From NCBI GenBank assembly GCA_017881645.1, contig JADGQQ010000094.1:1-6869 (forward strand): a stretch of DNA of 6,869 nucleotides. The letters are read 5' to 3'. The notes under the pieces were generated by a model, which saw nothing but the letters and a program-made list of their open reading frames with translations, made no database searches and had not been told where the DNA came from. Of this stretch, positions 1-6,585 are shown in pieces. Made by a program: the position numbers and the translations under genes. Numbering within the stretch: position 1 is the stretch's first letter; the number at the start of each line of letters is the position of its first letter. This DNA is from Clostridia bacterium (GTDB lineage Bacteria; Bacillota; Clostridia; Saccharofermentanales; Saccharofermentanaceae).

Positions 1-412
1 GATCTACCGTAAGGCGATTTAATGCAGATCCGTGAAGCAGATACACCCTGCAGTCTCCGATATGCGAAAGATACAAACGCCAGTCACGAAGCACGGCAAT
101 GGTCAGAGTTGTGCCCATACCTTTATATTCTTTGTTGTTCAGCGATTCAAGGTAAACCTGGACATTCGCCTTTTCAACCATCAGATGAAGTACGTCTTCC
201 AGAGATTTTTTGGAAGTGGCTGTCTCAAGTTCACGAGGTAAGGATGAAAGCACATACTGAACGGCTGTTCTGCTGGCCAGTTCACCAACAGCATGTCCGC
301 CCATACCATCTGCAATTGCAAAAACGGCATCCTGACCAACGGCAAGGACCGCATGAAAATCTTCGTTATTTTTGCGAACAAGCCCGGTATCCGTACTGCT
401 TGTATATCTCAT
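1..412 (-). CDS. prpC: PP2C-family Ser/Thr protein phosphatase, N-terminal 137 residues (gene runs off left edge)
   Basis: This is the 5' part of a bacterial PP2C phosphatase (PrpC/Stp family), a cytosolic metal-dependent enzyme that removes phosphate from Ser/Thr residues of proteins. The frame is open from ATG at 412-410 to base 1. Family motifs appear in order: STDTGLVRKNNED at residues 6-18 (metal-binding Asp18), ADGMGGH at 34-40 (metal-binding Asp35), GMGTTL at 98-103 and HIGDCRVYLL at 117-126. The last visible residues, LTVD, sit where the family normally has LTxDHS, so roughly the C-terminal 40 percent is missing because of the window edge, not a mutation. The start is supported by AAAGGA at 418-423, 5 nt upstream, and by the ATGA overlap with the rlmN stop. 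In B. subtilis and relatives the next gene is the PASTA kinase prkC, whose targets this enzyme dephosphorylates. That partner lies outside the window and is inferred. The family assignment is firm. Confidence 0.95.
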   Translation of the reverse strand, partial: MRYTSSTDTGLVRKNNEDFHAVLAVGQDAVFAIADGMGGHAVGELASRTAVQYVLSSLPRELETATSKKSLEDVLHLMVEKANVQVYLESLNNKEYKGMGTTLTIAVLRDWRLYLSHIGDCRVYLLHGSALNRLTVD

Positions 413-1449
413 GGCTGTCCTTTCTCTTGAAGGCCTCTCCTCAGCTGCCCGCAGGCAGCCATTATGTCCGCACCCATCTCACGGCGAAGTGTAACCGTCA
501 TCCCCGCCTGTTCAAGGGTATTTTGAAAAAGTCTGACTTGTTCCGAACGGCTTTTATGATAGGGACTTCCATCAAATTCGTTGGCCGCTATCAAATTAAT
601 GTGGCAGTGAATTCCGCGAAGCCGTGCCGCAAGGTCTCTCGCATCCTGAACCGAGTCATTAACACCGTCAAAAAGTGAATACTCAAAAGTAATTCTTCTT
701 CCTGTATGAGTAACATATTTGCGGCAGGCATCCAGAAGCGTGTTCAGATCGTACACATTGGCAACAGGCATCATCCTCTGTCTAAGTAGATCATTCGGAC
801 TATGAAGCGATACCGAAAGATTGACCTGCAGATTTACATAAATGAATTCTAACATCTGAGGAACCAGTCCGCAAGTTGAGACTGTAATATGCCGTGCACC
901 GAGATGCAGGCCTTTTTCATCGTTCGCCGCCCGGAGAAATGCGATCAGCTCGTCATAATTATCCAATGGCTCACCGATTCCCATGACAACCACGCTATGA
1001 ATACGCTCTCCGATTCGATCTGAAACGACGGTTATCTGCCCCAGCATCTCCCCTGACGTCAGATTCCGTCCGAACCCGGCGTGTGCGGACGCACAGAATG
1101 CGCATCCCATCCTGCACCCCGACTGTGAGGAAATGCAGATGGAATATCCAAGTTTATATTTCATGAGTACTGTCTCTATTCGATGCCCGTCGTGAAGAAG
1201 AAAAATATATTTTTTTGTTCCGTCCACCGCTGAAGTCAGCTCCTGTTCGATTGTGAGGCCTCTGATGATAAAATCATCCGATAGGGCCGAACGGATTTTT
1301 TCAGGAATATTCACCATCCTCGCTGTTTCCTGAATACCCTTTACAAACCACTGGTAGATTTGACCGGCACGATATTGAGGAAATCCTTTTTCCTTCACCC
1401 AGATTTCCCATTCCGGCAGTGTTATGTCCAGCACAAATCTTTTGCTCAT
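409..1449 (-). CDS. rlmN: Dual-specificity 23S rRNA (A2503)/tRNA (A37) C2-methyltransferase RlmN, radical SAM
   Basis: RlmN methylates C2 of A2503 in 23S rRNA, and in characterised homologues A37 of some tRNAs, using a radical SAM mechanism with a transient methyl-cysteine. The 346-residue protein has family-typical length. The 4Fe-4S motif CRMGCAFC at 112-119 supplies Cys112, Cys116 and Cys119. Cys105 (in CISSQSGC) and Cys333 (in AACGQL, 331-336) match the two mechanistic cysteines C118 and C355 of the E. coli enzyme. GIGEPLDN at 157-164, STCGL at 191-195 and SLHS at 214-217 are further family motifs. An in-frame ATG 36 codons upstream (1557) exists, but I chose 1449: it has an AGGAG Shine-Dalgarno at 1459-1463, forms an ATGA overlap with the rsmB stop, and the extra residues would encode an Arg-rich tail lying wholly inside rsmB. 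The stop overlaps the prpC start by 4 nt. RlmN is preferred over Cfr because of the housekeeping context. Confidence 0.97.
   Translation of the reverse strand: MSKRFVLDITLPEWEIWVKEKGFPQYRAGQIYQWFVKGIQETARMVNIPEKIRSALSDDFIIRGLTIEQELTSAVDGTKKYIFLLHDGHRIETVLMKYKLGYSICISSQSGCRMGCAFCASAHAGFGRNLTSGEMLGQITVVSDRIGERIHSVVVMGIGEPLDNYDELIAFLRAANDEKGLHLGARHITVSTCGLVPQMLEFIYVNLQVNLSVSLHSPNDLLRQRMMPVANVYDLNTLLDACRKYVTHTGRRITFEYSLFDGVNDSVQDARDLAARLRGIHCHINLIAANEFDGSPYHKSRSEQVRLFQNTLEQAGMTVTLRREMGADIMAACGQLRRGLQEKGQP
418..423 (-). promoter_or_regulatory. prpC ribosome binding site
   Basis: AAAGGA on the minus strand, inside the last codons of rlmN, lies 5 nt before the ATG at 412-410. It supports the start of the edge-truncated phosphatase gene. 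Confidence 0.65.
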
Positions 1450-2825
1450 ACTTGTTTTCTCCTGAAACGCGCCATATAGAAGCCGTCGCAGCCGATCCTG
1501 TCCGGCAGAAGCTGCAAACTTCCGCGGGCCGCCTGGTCGAAGAGTTCGCCGTGACATTCCGAAAGAGACTTCGGAAGAACATCCGCAAACGGATACACTT
1601 CAAAATCCGGGGTATCTTCCAGGAAACGGGCGGCCTGATCTTGATTCTCCTGCGGATTAATCGTACATGTGCTATAGATCAGAGTCCCGCCCGGCCGGAC
1701 AAAAGCGGCTGCCTGTCGAAGAATCTGTGACTGAACCGGAAGGAGCTCCTGCATTTTGGCATAGGTCATGGTTGAGCGTATTTCAGGTTTGCGCAGGATG
1801 AGACCCAACCCGCTGCACGGAACATCCACAAGAACGCCGTCAAAGGATGATCGTTCCTTTGGCATCATCCCGGTAAGCATCAGGGCATCGGCGACTCCGG
1901 TTTCAATTGCATGAAGGCCCAGTCTTTGCATATTCTGTTCGATCAGTTCCAGACGGGATTCATGGATATCCAACGCAAGAATATTGCATTGATCTCCTGA
2001 AATTTCAGCCATATGGCAGGATTTCCCGCCGGGTGCTGCGCAGACATCAAGAATATGATCGCCGGCTTTGGGCTGCATCAGGTACGAAACAAGCATGGCT
2101 GCTTCATCCTGAATCATAAAATGACCTTTTTGAAAACATTCCAATTCGTTTAAGGCGATTCCGTTCAGTTGAAGACGAATTGCATTTTCCATGAAAAGTC
2201 CGGGTTCTGTTTCCACGCCTTCCAAAGCCAGTTCCGTAATCAGCTCCTGCTTTCCTGTGCGAAGAATATTTACGCGTGCCGTTACGGCAGCGTCTTCTAA
2301 AAACGCTGCGGCGATTGATTCCGCCCGTTCCTGACCGTACCACTTGATCAGACAACCGCTCAATTCTTTGTTCAGTGAGAAACGAACGTCGAAACGGCTG
2401 TTCTCCGGCTGAATAATACCATCGTCATAATCCTTCGCTATCCCGCGAAGAACAGCATTTACGAGCCGCACGCCGCCTTCATGCGTATATCGGGCGGACA
2501 GGGAAACCATTTGGTCGACAGCGGCAAATGACGGGACCGAATGCGCATAAAGAATCTGCCAGACGCCCATACGAAGAATCGTACGAATCGCAGGATCCAG
2601 CGATATGACATCCTTTTTCAACTTAAGGCGCAGATAATAGTCCAAAGTGTAGAGTCGTGTGATGGTTCCATAAAAGACAGCTGCTGCAAAGCTTTTTTCC
2701 TGCGATGTAAGTGTGGAATGCCGGAGTGAATTCTGCAGGACAATATTCGAATACGCTTTGTTCTCCAAAACTTCCGAAAGCATCTGAAAACACAGGGTTC
2801 GTGAAATTTCAGCCTTCTGCCTCAT
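1446..2825 (-). CDS. rsmB: 16S rRNA (cytosine-967-C5)-methyltransferase RsmB (Sun/Fmu)
   Basis: RsmB transfers a methyl group from SAM to C5 of a cytosine in 16S rRNA (C967 in E. coli numbering). The 459-residue protein has two parts. An all-helical N-terminal NusB-like RNA-binding domain covers about residues 1-135 and includes RMGVWQILY at 85-93 and VNAVLRGI at 122-129. It is followed by a linker and a Rossmann-type methyltransferase domain. Seen directly are the SAM loop LDVCAAPGGKS at 259-269, the ribose-binding acidic residue in ALDIHESRL (Asp286), the motif IV cysteine in DVPCSG (Cys337) and the motif VI catalytic cysteine in YSTCT (Cys387). Both m5C-methylase cysteines are therefore present. 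The start ATG overlaps the fmt stop (ATGA) and has GGAG at 2833-2836, 7 nt upstream. The stop overlaps the rlmN start in the same way. Position C967 is taken from characterised family members and was not tested here. Confidence 0.97.
   Translation of the reverse strand: MRQKAEISRTLCFQMLSEVLENKAYSNIVLQNSLRHSTLTSQEKSFAAAVFYGTITRLYTLDYYLRLKLKKDVISLDPAIRTILRMGVWQILYAHSVPSFAAVDQMVSLSARYTHEGGVRLVNAVLRGIAKDYDDGIIQPENSRFDVRFSLNKELSGCLIKWYGQERAESIAAAFLEDAAVTARVNILRTGKQELITELALEGVETEPGLFMENAIRLQLNGIALNELECFQKGHFMIQDEAAMLVSYLMQPKAGDHILDVCAAPGGKSCHMAEISGDQCNILALDIHESRLELIEQNMQRLGLHAIETGVADALMLTGMMPKERSSFDGVLVDVPCSGLGLILRKPEIRSTMTYAKMQELLPVQSQILRQAAAFVRPGGTLIYSTCTINPQENQDQAARFLEDTPDFEVYPFADVLPKSLSECHGELFDQAARGSLQLLPDRIGCDGFYMARFRRKQV
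1459..1464 (-). promoter_or_regulatory. rlmN ribosome binding site (fixes the rlmN start)
   Basis: CAGGAG on the minus strand, within the last codons of rsmB, lies 9 nt before the ATG at 1449-1447. It supports that ATG over the in-frame ATG at 1557 and so removes 36 spurious codons from the longest open frame. Confidence 0.8.
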
Positions 2826-3793
2826 GACGATACTCCGGAAAATCGAATTCCCACATGGTAATTATGTGCGCATTCGGAAGCATCCATACGCCTGCAGGAC
2901 TGCGGCTGCACGGAAGACAGCGAAAGACATCCGGAACCGCAGGATACGGCAAGCAATGAACCGGCCGCCCGGATAATTGTGCCGGGCAACGGCTCGCCAT
3001 GGTCCTGACGATAGTCTGTAAGAAGTGCATTGTCTTTCAAAATCATGGATTGATAGATTTTAAAGCGTTCACCTTCATAAAATGTATAGGCACCGGGCCA
3101 GCCGCTGAGAGCACGAATTTGATTGTGAATCGTTTGCGCGGAATGATTCCAGTCAATCAGTCCCTGTTCTTTCCTTATCGGAGGAGAAAGTGTTGCAAGG
3201 CGAGGATCCTGAGGAACGGGCTTGACCGTACCGGCCAGATAGCCCGGCAAAGTCTCGAGAAGCAGTTCCGCTCCGACTGCGGACAATTCGTTCATCAGCT
3301 GGTTCGTATGGATATCCGGATCCACAGGATACAATCGCCGGGTGAGAATGTCACCCGTATCCATTCCCGCATCCATTTTCATTATGGTAATACCGGTTTC
3401 TTTATCTCCGGAAAGCAATGCCCACTGGACGGGCGCCGCGCCTCTGTATTTAGGAAGTAAGGACGCATGCACGTTCAGACAGCCGCTCGCCGGTACGGAT
3501 AGAACCGTCACAGGCAATATTTTGCCATACGCCGCAGTTACGATAAGATCCGGTTCCCACGACTTCAGGAGGAGCAGAAATTCTTCGGTGCGCAGAGAAT
3601 TCGGCTGAAATACCGGGATGCCGTGCGATAAAGCCGTAATCTTAGCCGATGGCGGCGTCAATTTCATATGCCGGCCCATAGGTTTATCCGGCTGCGTTAT
3701 GCAGGCAACAATTTCATACTTTTCTTTGCACAAACTCTCAAGAATTGCAGACGCAAAATCCGGAGTTCCCATAAATACGATGCGTGTATTCAA
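2822..3793 (-). CDS. fmt: Methionyl-tRNA formyltransferase, TTG start
   Basis: Fmt transfers the formyl group of 10-formyltetrahydrofolate to Met on initiator tRNA, making fMet-tRNA for translation initiation in the cytosol. The protein is 323 residues, usual for the family. The N-terminal strand IVFMGTPDFA at 5-14 opens the Rossmann-like catalytic domain. The folate and active-site block has NVHASLLPKYRGAAP at 107-121 and MDTGDIL at 144-150, giving the catalytic Asn107, His109 and Asp145 (E. coli N106, H108, D144). The OB-like tRNA-binding C-terminal domain starts near residue 208. The start is TTG at 3793-3791: no in-frame ATG lies between the def stop region and Met8, and Met8 is inside the conserved first strand. 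TTG and the def stop overlap as TTGA. The nearest purine-rich site (3808-3814) is 14 nt away, so initiation probably depends on coupling to def. The extreme C-terminus (residues 298-323) is divergent and Cys-containing. Confidence 0.97.
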   Translation of the reverse strand: MNTRIVFMGTPDFASAILESLCKEKYEIVACITQPDKPMGRHMKLTPPSAKITALSHGIPVFQPNSLRTEEFLLLLKSWEPDLIVTAAYGKILPVTVLSVPASGCLNVHASLLPKYRGAAPVQWALLSGDKETGITIMKMDAGMDTGDILTRRLYPVDPDIHTNQLMNELSAVGAELLLETLPGYLAGTVKPVPQDPRLATLSPPIRKEQGLIDWNHSAQTIHNQIRALSGWPGAYTFYEGERFKIYQSMILKDNALLTDYRQDHGEPLPGTIIRAAGSLLAVSCGSGCLSLSSVQPQSCRRMDASECAHNYHVGIRFSGVSS

Positions 3794-4254
3794 TTGGAAT
3801 CCAATGTCCCCCTTACCTTGTCTATAAAAAGAATACCGTCCAGATGGTCGTTTTCATGACAGATGCAAATCGCCATAAATCCAGTTGCATGAAGTTCAAA
3901 CGGATTGCCATTGCGGTCAAGAGCACGAATGGTCAGTTCTTCGGGCCGCTCCACTTCACCGGATTTTCCGGGTACCGAAAGGCATCCTTCCGTTGACATT
4001 ACAGAGCCTTTCATATCGCTGATAGCCGGGTTGATAAATTCGTGAATACCTGTTCCGTCTCCGATATCCACGACAAAAATGCGCTTAAGAACGCCTACCT
4101 GCGGCGCTGCAAGGCCAACCCCGCGGTTCTCAAAGTACATTGTATCCGCCATATCGTCCAAAAGTACACGAATGCGGTCATCGATAACGGTTACCTCACG
4201 GGAAACCTTCCGAAGAACTTCATCGCCTACTTTAACTATTTCACGTAATGCCAT
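3790..4254 (-). CDS. def: Peptide deformylase
   Basis: Def is a metal-dependent hydrolase that removes the N-formyl group from the initiating Met of new polypeptides as they leave the ribosome. The 154-residue protein matches the compact family length. All three signature motifs are present: GVGLAAPQ at 45-52, EGCLS at 89-93 with metal ligand Cys91, and HENDH at 133-137 with ligands His133 and His137 and general base Glu134. The residue before the third motif is Cys132, where the E. coli enzyme has Gln. I recall this form from clostridial deformylases, but that is memory, not a search. ATG at 4254-4252 is preceded by AAAGGA (4264-4269) with 9-nt spacing. The gene lies 38 bp after priA and its stop overlaps the fmt start, so the enzymes that add and remove the formyl group are translationally adjacent. 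Confidence 0.98.
   Translation of the reverse strand: MALREIVKVGDEVLRKVSREVTVIDDRIRVLLDDMADTMYFENRGVGLAAPQVGVLKRIFVVDIGDGTGIHEFINPAISDMKGSVMSTEGCLSVPGKSGEVERPEELTIRALDRNGNPFELHATGFMAICICHENDHLDGILFIDKVRGTLDSN
3808..3814 (-). promoter_or_regulatory. Weak, distant purine-rich site before the fmt TTG start
   Basis: AAGGGGG lies 14 nt before the TTG at 3793-3791, inside the end of def. The spacing is long and the core lacks AGGAG. Together with the TTG codon and the TTGA overlap, this suggests that fmt is translated mainly by ribosomes finishing def. Confidence 0.35.
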
Positions 4255-4292
4255 ATCATTCCGTCCTTTCCCAAATAAGACCTGTTTTTATT

Positions 4293-6530
4293 CTACCATA
4301 AAGGATCAATGTCCATATAGAGCAGATAGCCATCCGCAAAAAAACGTGTCTGCATGCATGCAAAGAGTTGAGAAAGCTGCGATTTCCGGTCTGCTTTAAT
4401 GTTAATCCGGAACCGGAAGCGGTCTCTGAGGCGGTACAGCTGCGCCGGAGCGGGTCCATACAGCTCGATCTTCCCGGCATCCGCCATCGCATCCCTCGCA
4501 GTCGTGAGAGCCTTCAGAACCGCATCGGCCTGATCCTTTGCCATGCCCTCATCCGCATGAGACACAAGAATGCTGCCCAATGCACGGTAAGGCGGATATC
4601 CGAGTCTCCTTCGATATTCAATTTCATTGGCAAAAAACAAATCGTAATCCTGCCGTGCTGCGCACAAAAGAACATCTTCATCCGGCTGATACGTCTGAAT
4701 AAATACGCGGCCGGCCTTTTCACCGCGCCCGGCACGGCCCGAAGCCTGCGTAATTAACTGGAAAGCCCTTTCACCCGCCCGAAAATCCGATGCTCGCAGA
4801 AGAAGATCAGCAGAGACAATACCCACAACCGTCACATCCGGAAAATCGTGCCCTTTTGCGATCATCTGCGTTCCAACCAGGATACTTGCCTTCTTTTCCC
4901 TGAACTGCTGTAAAAGCGCAGCATGAGACTCTCTGCCGGTCGTTGTATCCTGATCCATCCGGATTACCGTCTGTTCCGGAAATTCCTTCTTCACCACTTC
5001 TTCAAGCTGCTGTGTTCCGAGTCCGAATTTGCCCTGGAGCGTGCTTTGACAGGACGGACAAACATCCGGAACTTTGCGGGTCAGTCCGCAGTAGTGACAG
5101 ATCAGAATCGGATGCCCCGCTCTTTTCGGCGTATGAAGGGTCATGGAGACAGAGCAGTTCGGGCACAATACCACGTTTCCGCAGGCACGGCAAAGAAGCA
5201 GGCTCGAATATCCTCTGCGGTTCAGAAACAGAATCACCTGCTCATTTTTGGCAAAAGCATCCTTCATGGCCTCTCGCAGACTGCCGCTCAGTATCGAACG
5301 GTTCTTGCATCGCAGCTCTTCTCTCATGTCGATGATTTTTGTAACCGGCAGCTTCGCATCATTAACCCTCTCCGGAAGAGAAAGCAACGTCGTGTATCCT
5401 TCTTTTGCCGAGAAATACGTCTCAACCGAAGGTGTTGCTGATCCCATGACAAGAACGGCATCCAAAATGCGAGCCCGCTGCCGCGCAATGTCTCTCGCAT
5501 GATATCTCGGATGCGTCTCCGATTTATAGGATGTATCCTGTTCTTCATCCATAAGAATGAGCTTCAAATTGTGGATCGGAGCAAAGATCGCAGATCTGGC
5601 ACCCACGACAATGCGTGCCTCGCCGCTGCGTATCATATTCCACTGGTCGTAACGTTCCTTTGGCGTAAGGCGGCTGTGAAGAACAGCTACCTGACCCGGG
5701 AAACGTCCGGTAATCCATCGAATCATCTGCGGTGTCAGAGAAATCTCGGGAACGAGAAACAGAACGCTGTCTCCCCTGTCCAAAACAGTCCGGGCGCACT
5801 GCAGATACACTTCCGTTTTACCGCTTCCCGTAATGCCGTAGAGAAGAAATTCTTTTCGCCCGTCTGCCAAAAGGATCTGACGGATAGCGTCTCCCTGCGA
5901 TTCGGACGGAGGAAACGGTTCCGTTCTATCTTCCGGATTTGATTCATCGGAATCACCTGTCTGCGATTGGCTGACTTCACGTTTCTCGATTCCGATCAGT
6001 CCTTTTTTTGCCAGAGAATCAATCGGCGAGCGGGAAATCGAAAGCACGGACATCAGTTCGGTCACCGGAACTTCTTCATATTCCATAAGCATTTCAAGGA
6101 TTCGCATCTGCGGAAGACTGTCAACCTCACACTCTGCAAGTACGGAACATGCGATTTCCTTGTCAATCAGAAAAGCTACCTGCCGGTTCTTTCCGTGCCG
6201 CTCGGACACCGTGGAAGGAACCATAAGACGGATCGCATCACCATATGTGCATGTATACCGGGAACGAATATAGCCCAGCAGTTCGATCTGATCGGACAGA
6301 AGAACCGGCTGCCGGTCAATAATCCGTGAAATCGACTTCATTTCAAATTGAGTCTCGACATCCTCATGTATTCGCAGAACCAGCGCAACACAAATACGAT
6401 TCCCGTTCCCGAAAGGAACCTCAACATACTGACCGACCAACAGGTCGGGCTCGAGAATCCCAGAAACCCGGTAATCATATATCTGATCTGTTGACAGGAC
6501 GGAATCGCGCAGAACCACGGATGCCTGCAT
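4293..6530 (-). CDS. priA: Primosomal protein N' (replication restart helicase PriA)
   Basis: PriA recognises stalled forks and D-loops, unwinds DNA 3' to 5' and starts reloading of the replicative helicase. The 745 residues follow the family layout: N-terminal 3'-end-binding domain (about 1-105), winged helix (about 130-185), a hydrophilic acidic linker (186-207), helicase lobe 1 with Walker A GITGSGKT (232-239) and GSAT (363-366), then lobe 2 with GTQMIAKGHDFP (553-564) and the arginine-finger motif QASGRAGRG (595-603). Eight cysteines in four CxxC pairs (447/450, 456/459, 478/481, 491/494) form the two-zinc module inserted in lobe 2. Walker B reads DEEQ (328-331), where the E. coli and B. 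subtilis proteins have DEEH. The start has AAAGGAG at 6541-6547, 10 nt upstream. The other ATG at 6538 is out of frame and too close to that site. The gene follows polC after 55 bp and precedes def by 38 bp. Confidence 0.98.
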   Translation of the reverse strand: MQASVVLRDSVLSTDQIYDYRVSGILEPDLLVGQYVEVPFGNGNRICVALVLRIHEDVETQFEMKSISRIIDRQPVLLSDQIELLGYIRSRYTCTYGDAIRLMVPSTVSERHGKNRQVAFLIDKEIACSVLAECEVDSLPQMRILEMLMEYEEVPVTELMSVLSISRSPIDSLAKKGLIGIEKREVSQSQTGDSDESNPEDRTEPFPPSESQGDAIRQILLADGRKEFLLYGITGSGKTEVYLQCARTVLDRGDSVLFLVPEISLTPQMIRWITGRFPGQVAVLHSRLTPKERYDQWNMIRSGEARIVVGARSAIFAPIHNLKLILMDEEQDTSYKSETHPRYHARDIARQRARILDAVLVMGSATPSVETYFSAKEGYTTLLSLPERVNDAKLPVTKIIDMREELRCKNRSILSGSLREAMKDAFAKNEQVILFLNRRGYSSLLLCRACGNVVLCPNCSVSMTLHTPKRAGHPILICHYCGLTRKVPDVCPSCQSTLQGKFGLGTQQLEEVVKKEFPEQTVIRMDQDTTTGRESHAALLQQFREKKASILVGTQMIAKGHDFPDVTVVGIVSADLLLRASDFRAGERAFQLITQASGRAGRGEKAGRVFIQTYQPDEDVLLCAARQDYDLFFANEIEYRRRLGYPPYRALGSILVSHADEGMAKDQADAVLKALTTARDAMADAGKIELYGPAPAQLYRLRDRFRFRINIKADRKSQLSQLFACMQTRFFADGYLLYMDIDPLW

Positions 6531-6540
6531 GCAGTCATTT

Positions 6541-6547
6541 CTCCTTT
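6541..6547 (-). promoter_or_regulatory. priA ribosome binding site
   Basis: AAAGGAG on the minus strand lies 10 nt before the ATG at 6530-6528. It decides between that start and the out-of-frame ATG at 6538-6536, which is only 2 nt from the motif. Confidence 0.75.
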
Positions 6548-6574
6548 ATAGAAGGCTGTTTAGAATTCATTTCA

Positions 6575-6580
6575 ATTATA
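6575..6580 (-). promoter_or_regulatory. Candidate -10 element (TATAAT) ahead of priA
   Basis: A perfect TATAAT lies on the minus strand 6 bp past the polC stop, inside the only spacer in the window long enough to hold a start site for priA. At 17-bp spacing the -35 position reads CTATTT, a poor match to TTGACA, and there is no TG extension before the -10. The spacer is AT-rich, so chance is a real alternative. If active, it would let priA and the genes behind it be transcribed independently of polC. Confidence 0.3.
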
Positions 6581-6585
6581 TCTGA

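Noticed and set aside
22..678. Plus-strand open frame of 218 codons
   Set aside because: It lies antisense across prpC and the 3' part of rlmN, both well-supported genes. Its translation has no recognisable domain and no ribosome binding site is evident.
1450..1557. 36-codon N-terminal extension of rlmN from the ATG at 1557
   Set aside because: The extension lies inside rsmB and encodes an Arg-rich tail unlike RlmN. The ATG at 1449 has an AGGAG and an ATGA overlap.
1419..1730. Plus-strand open frame of 103 codons spanning the rsmB-rlmN junction
   Set aside because: It is antisense to two confident genes, without a start signal or recognisable protein features.
4255..4292. Possible terminator or promoter in the priA-def gap
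   Set aside because: Only a weak AT-only pairing (AATAA/TTATT) is visible, with no GC stem and U-run and no promoter-like pair. The gap is explained by the def ribosome binding site.
4923..5441. Plus-strand open frame of 172 codons
   Set aside because: It is antisense to the zinc-binding and helicase region of priA. Its Arg/Ser-rich composition is typical of a shadow frame, and no motif is recognisable.
6119..6166. TTGACA hexamers on the minus strand within priA (6119-6124 and 6161-6166)
   Set aside because: At 17-bp spacing the -10 positions read ATCCTT and GTACTT, neither an acceptable match to TATAAT, and both sites lie in coding sequence.
6338..6538. Minus-strand frame starting at the ATG at 6538
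   Set aside because: It lies in another frame inside priA, its ATG is only about 2 nt from the Shine-Dalgarno, and it encodes nothing recognisable.
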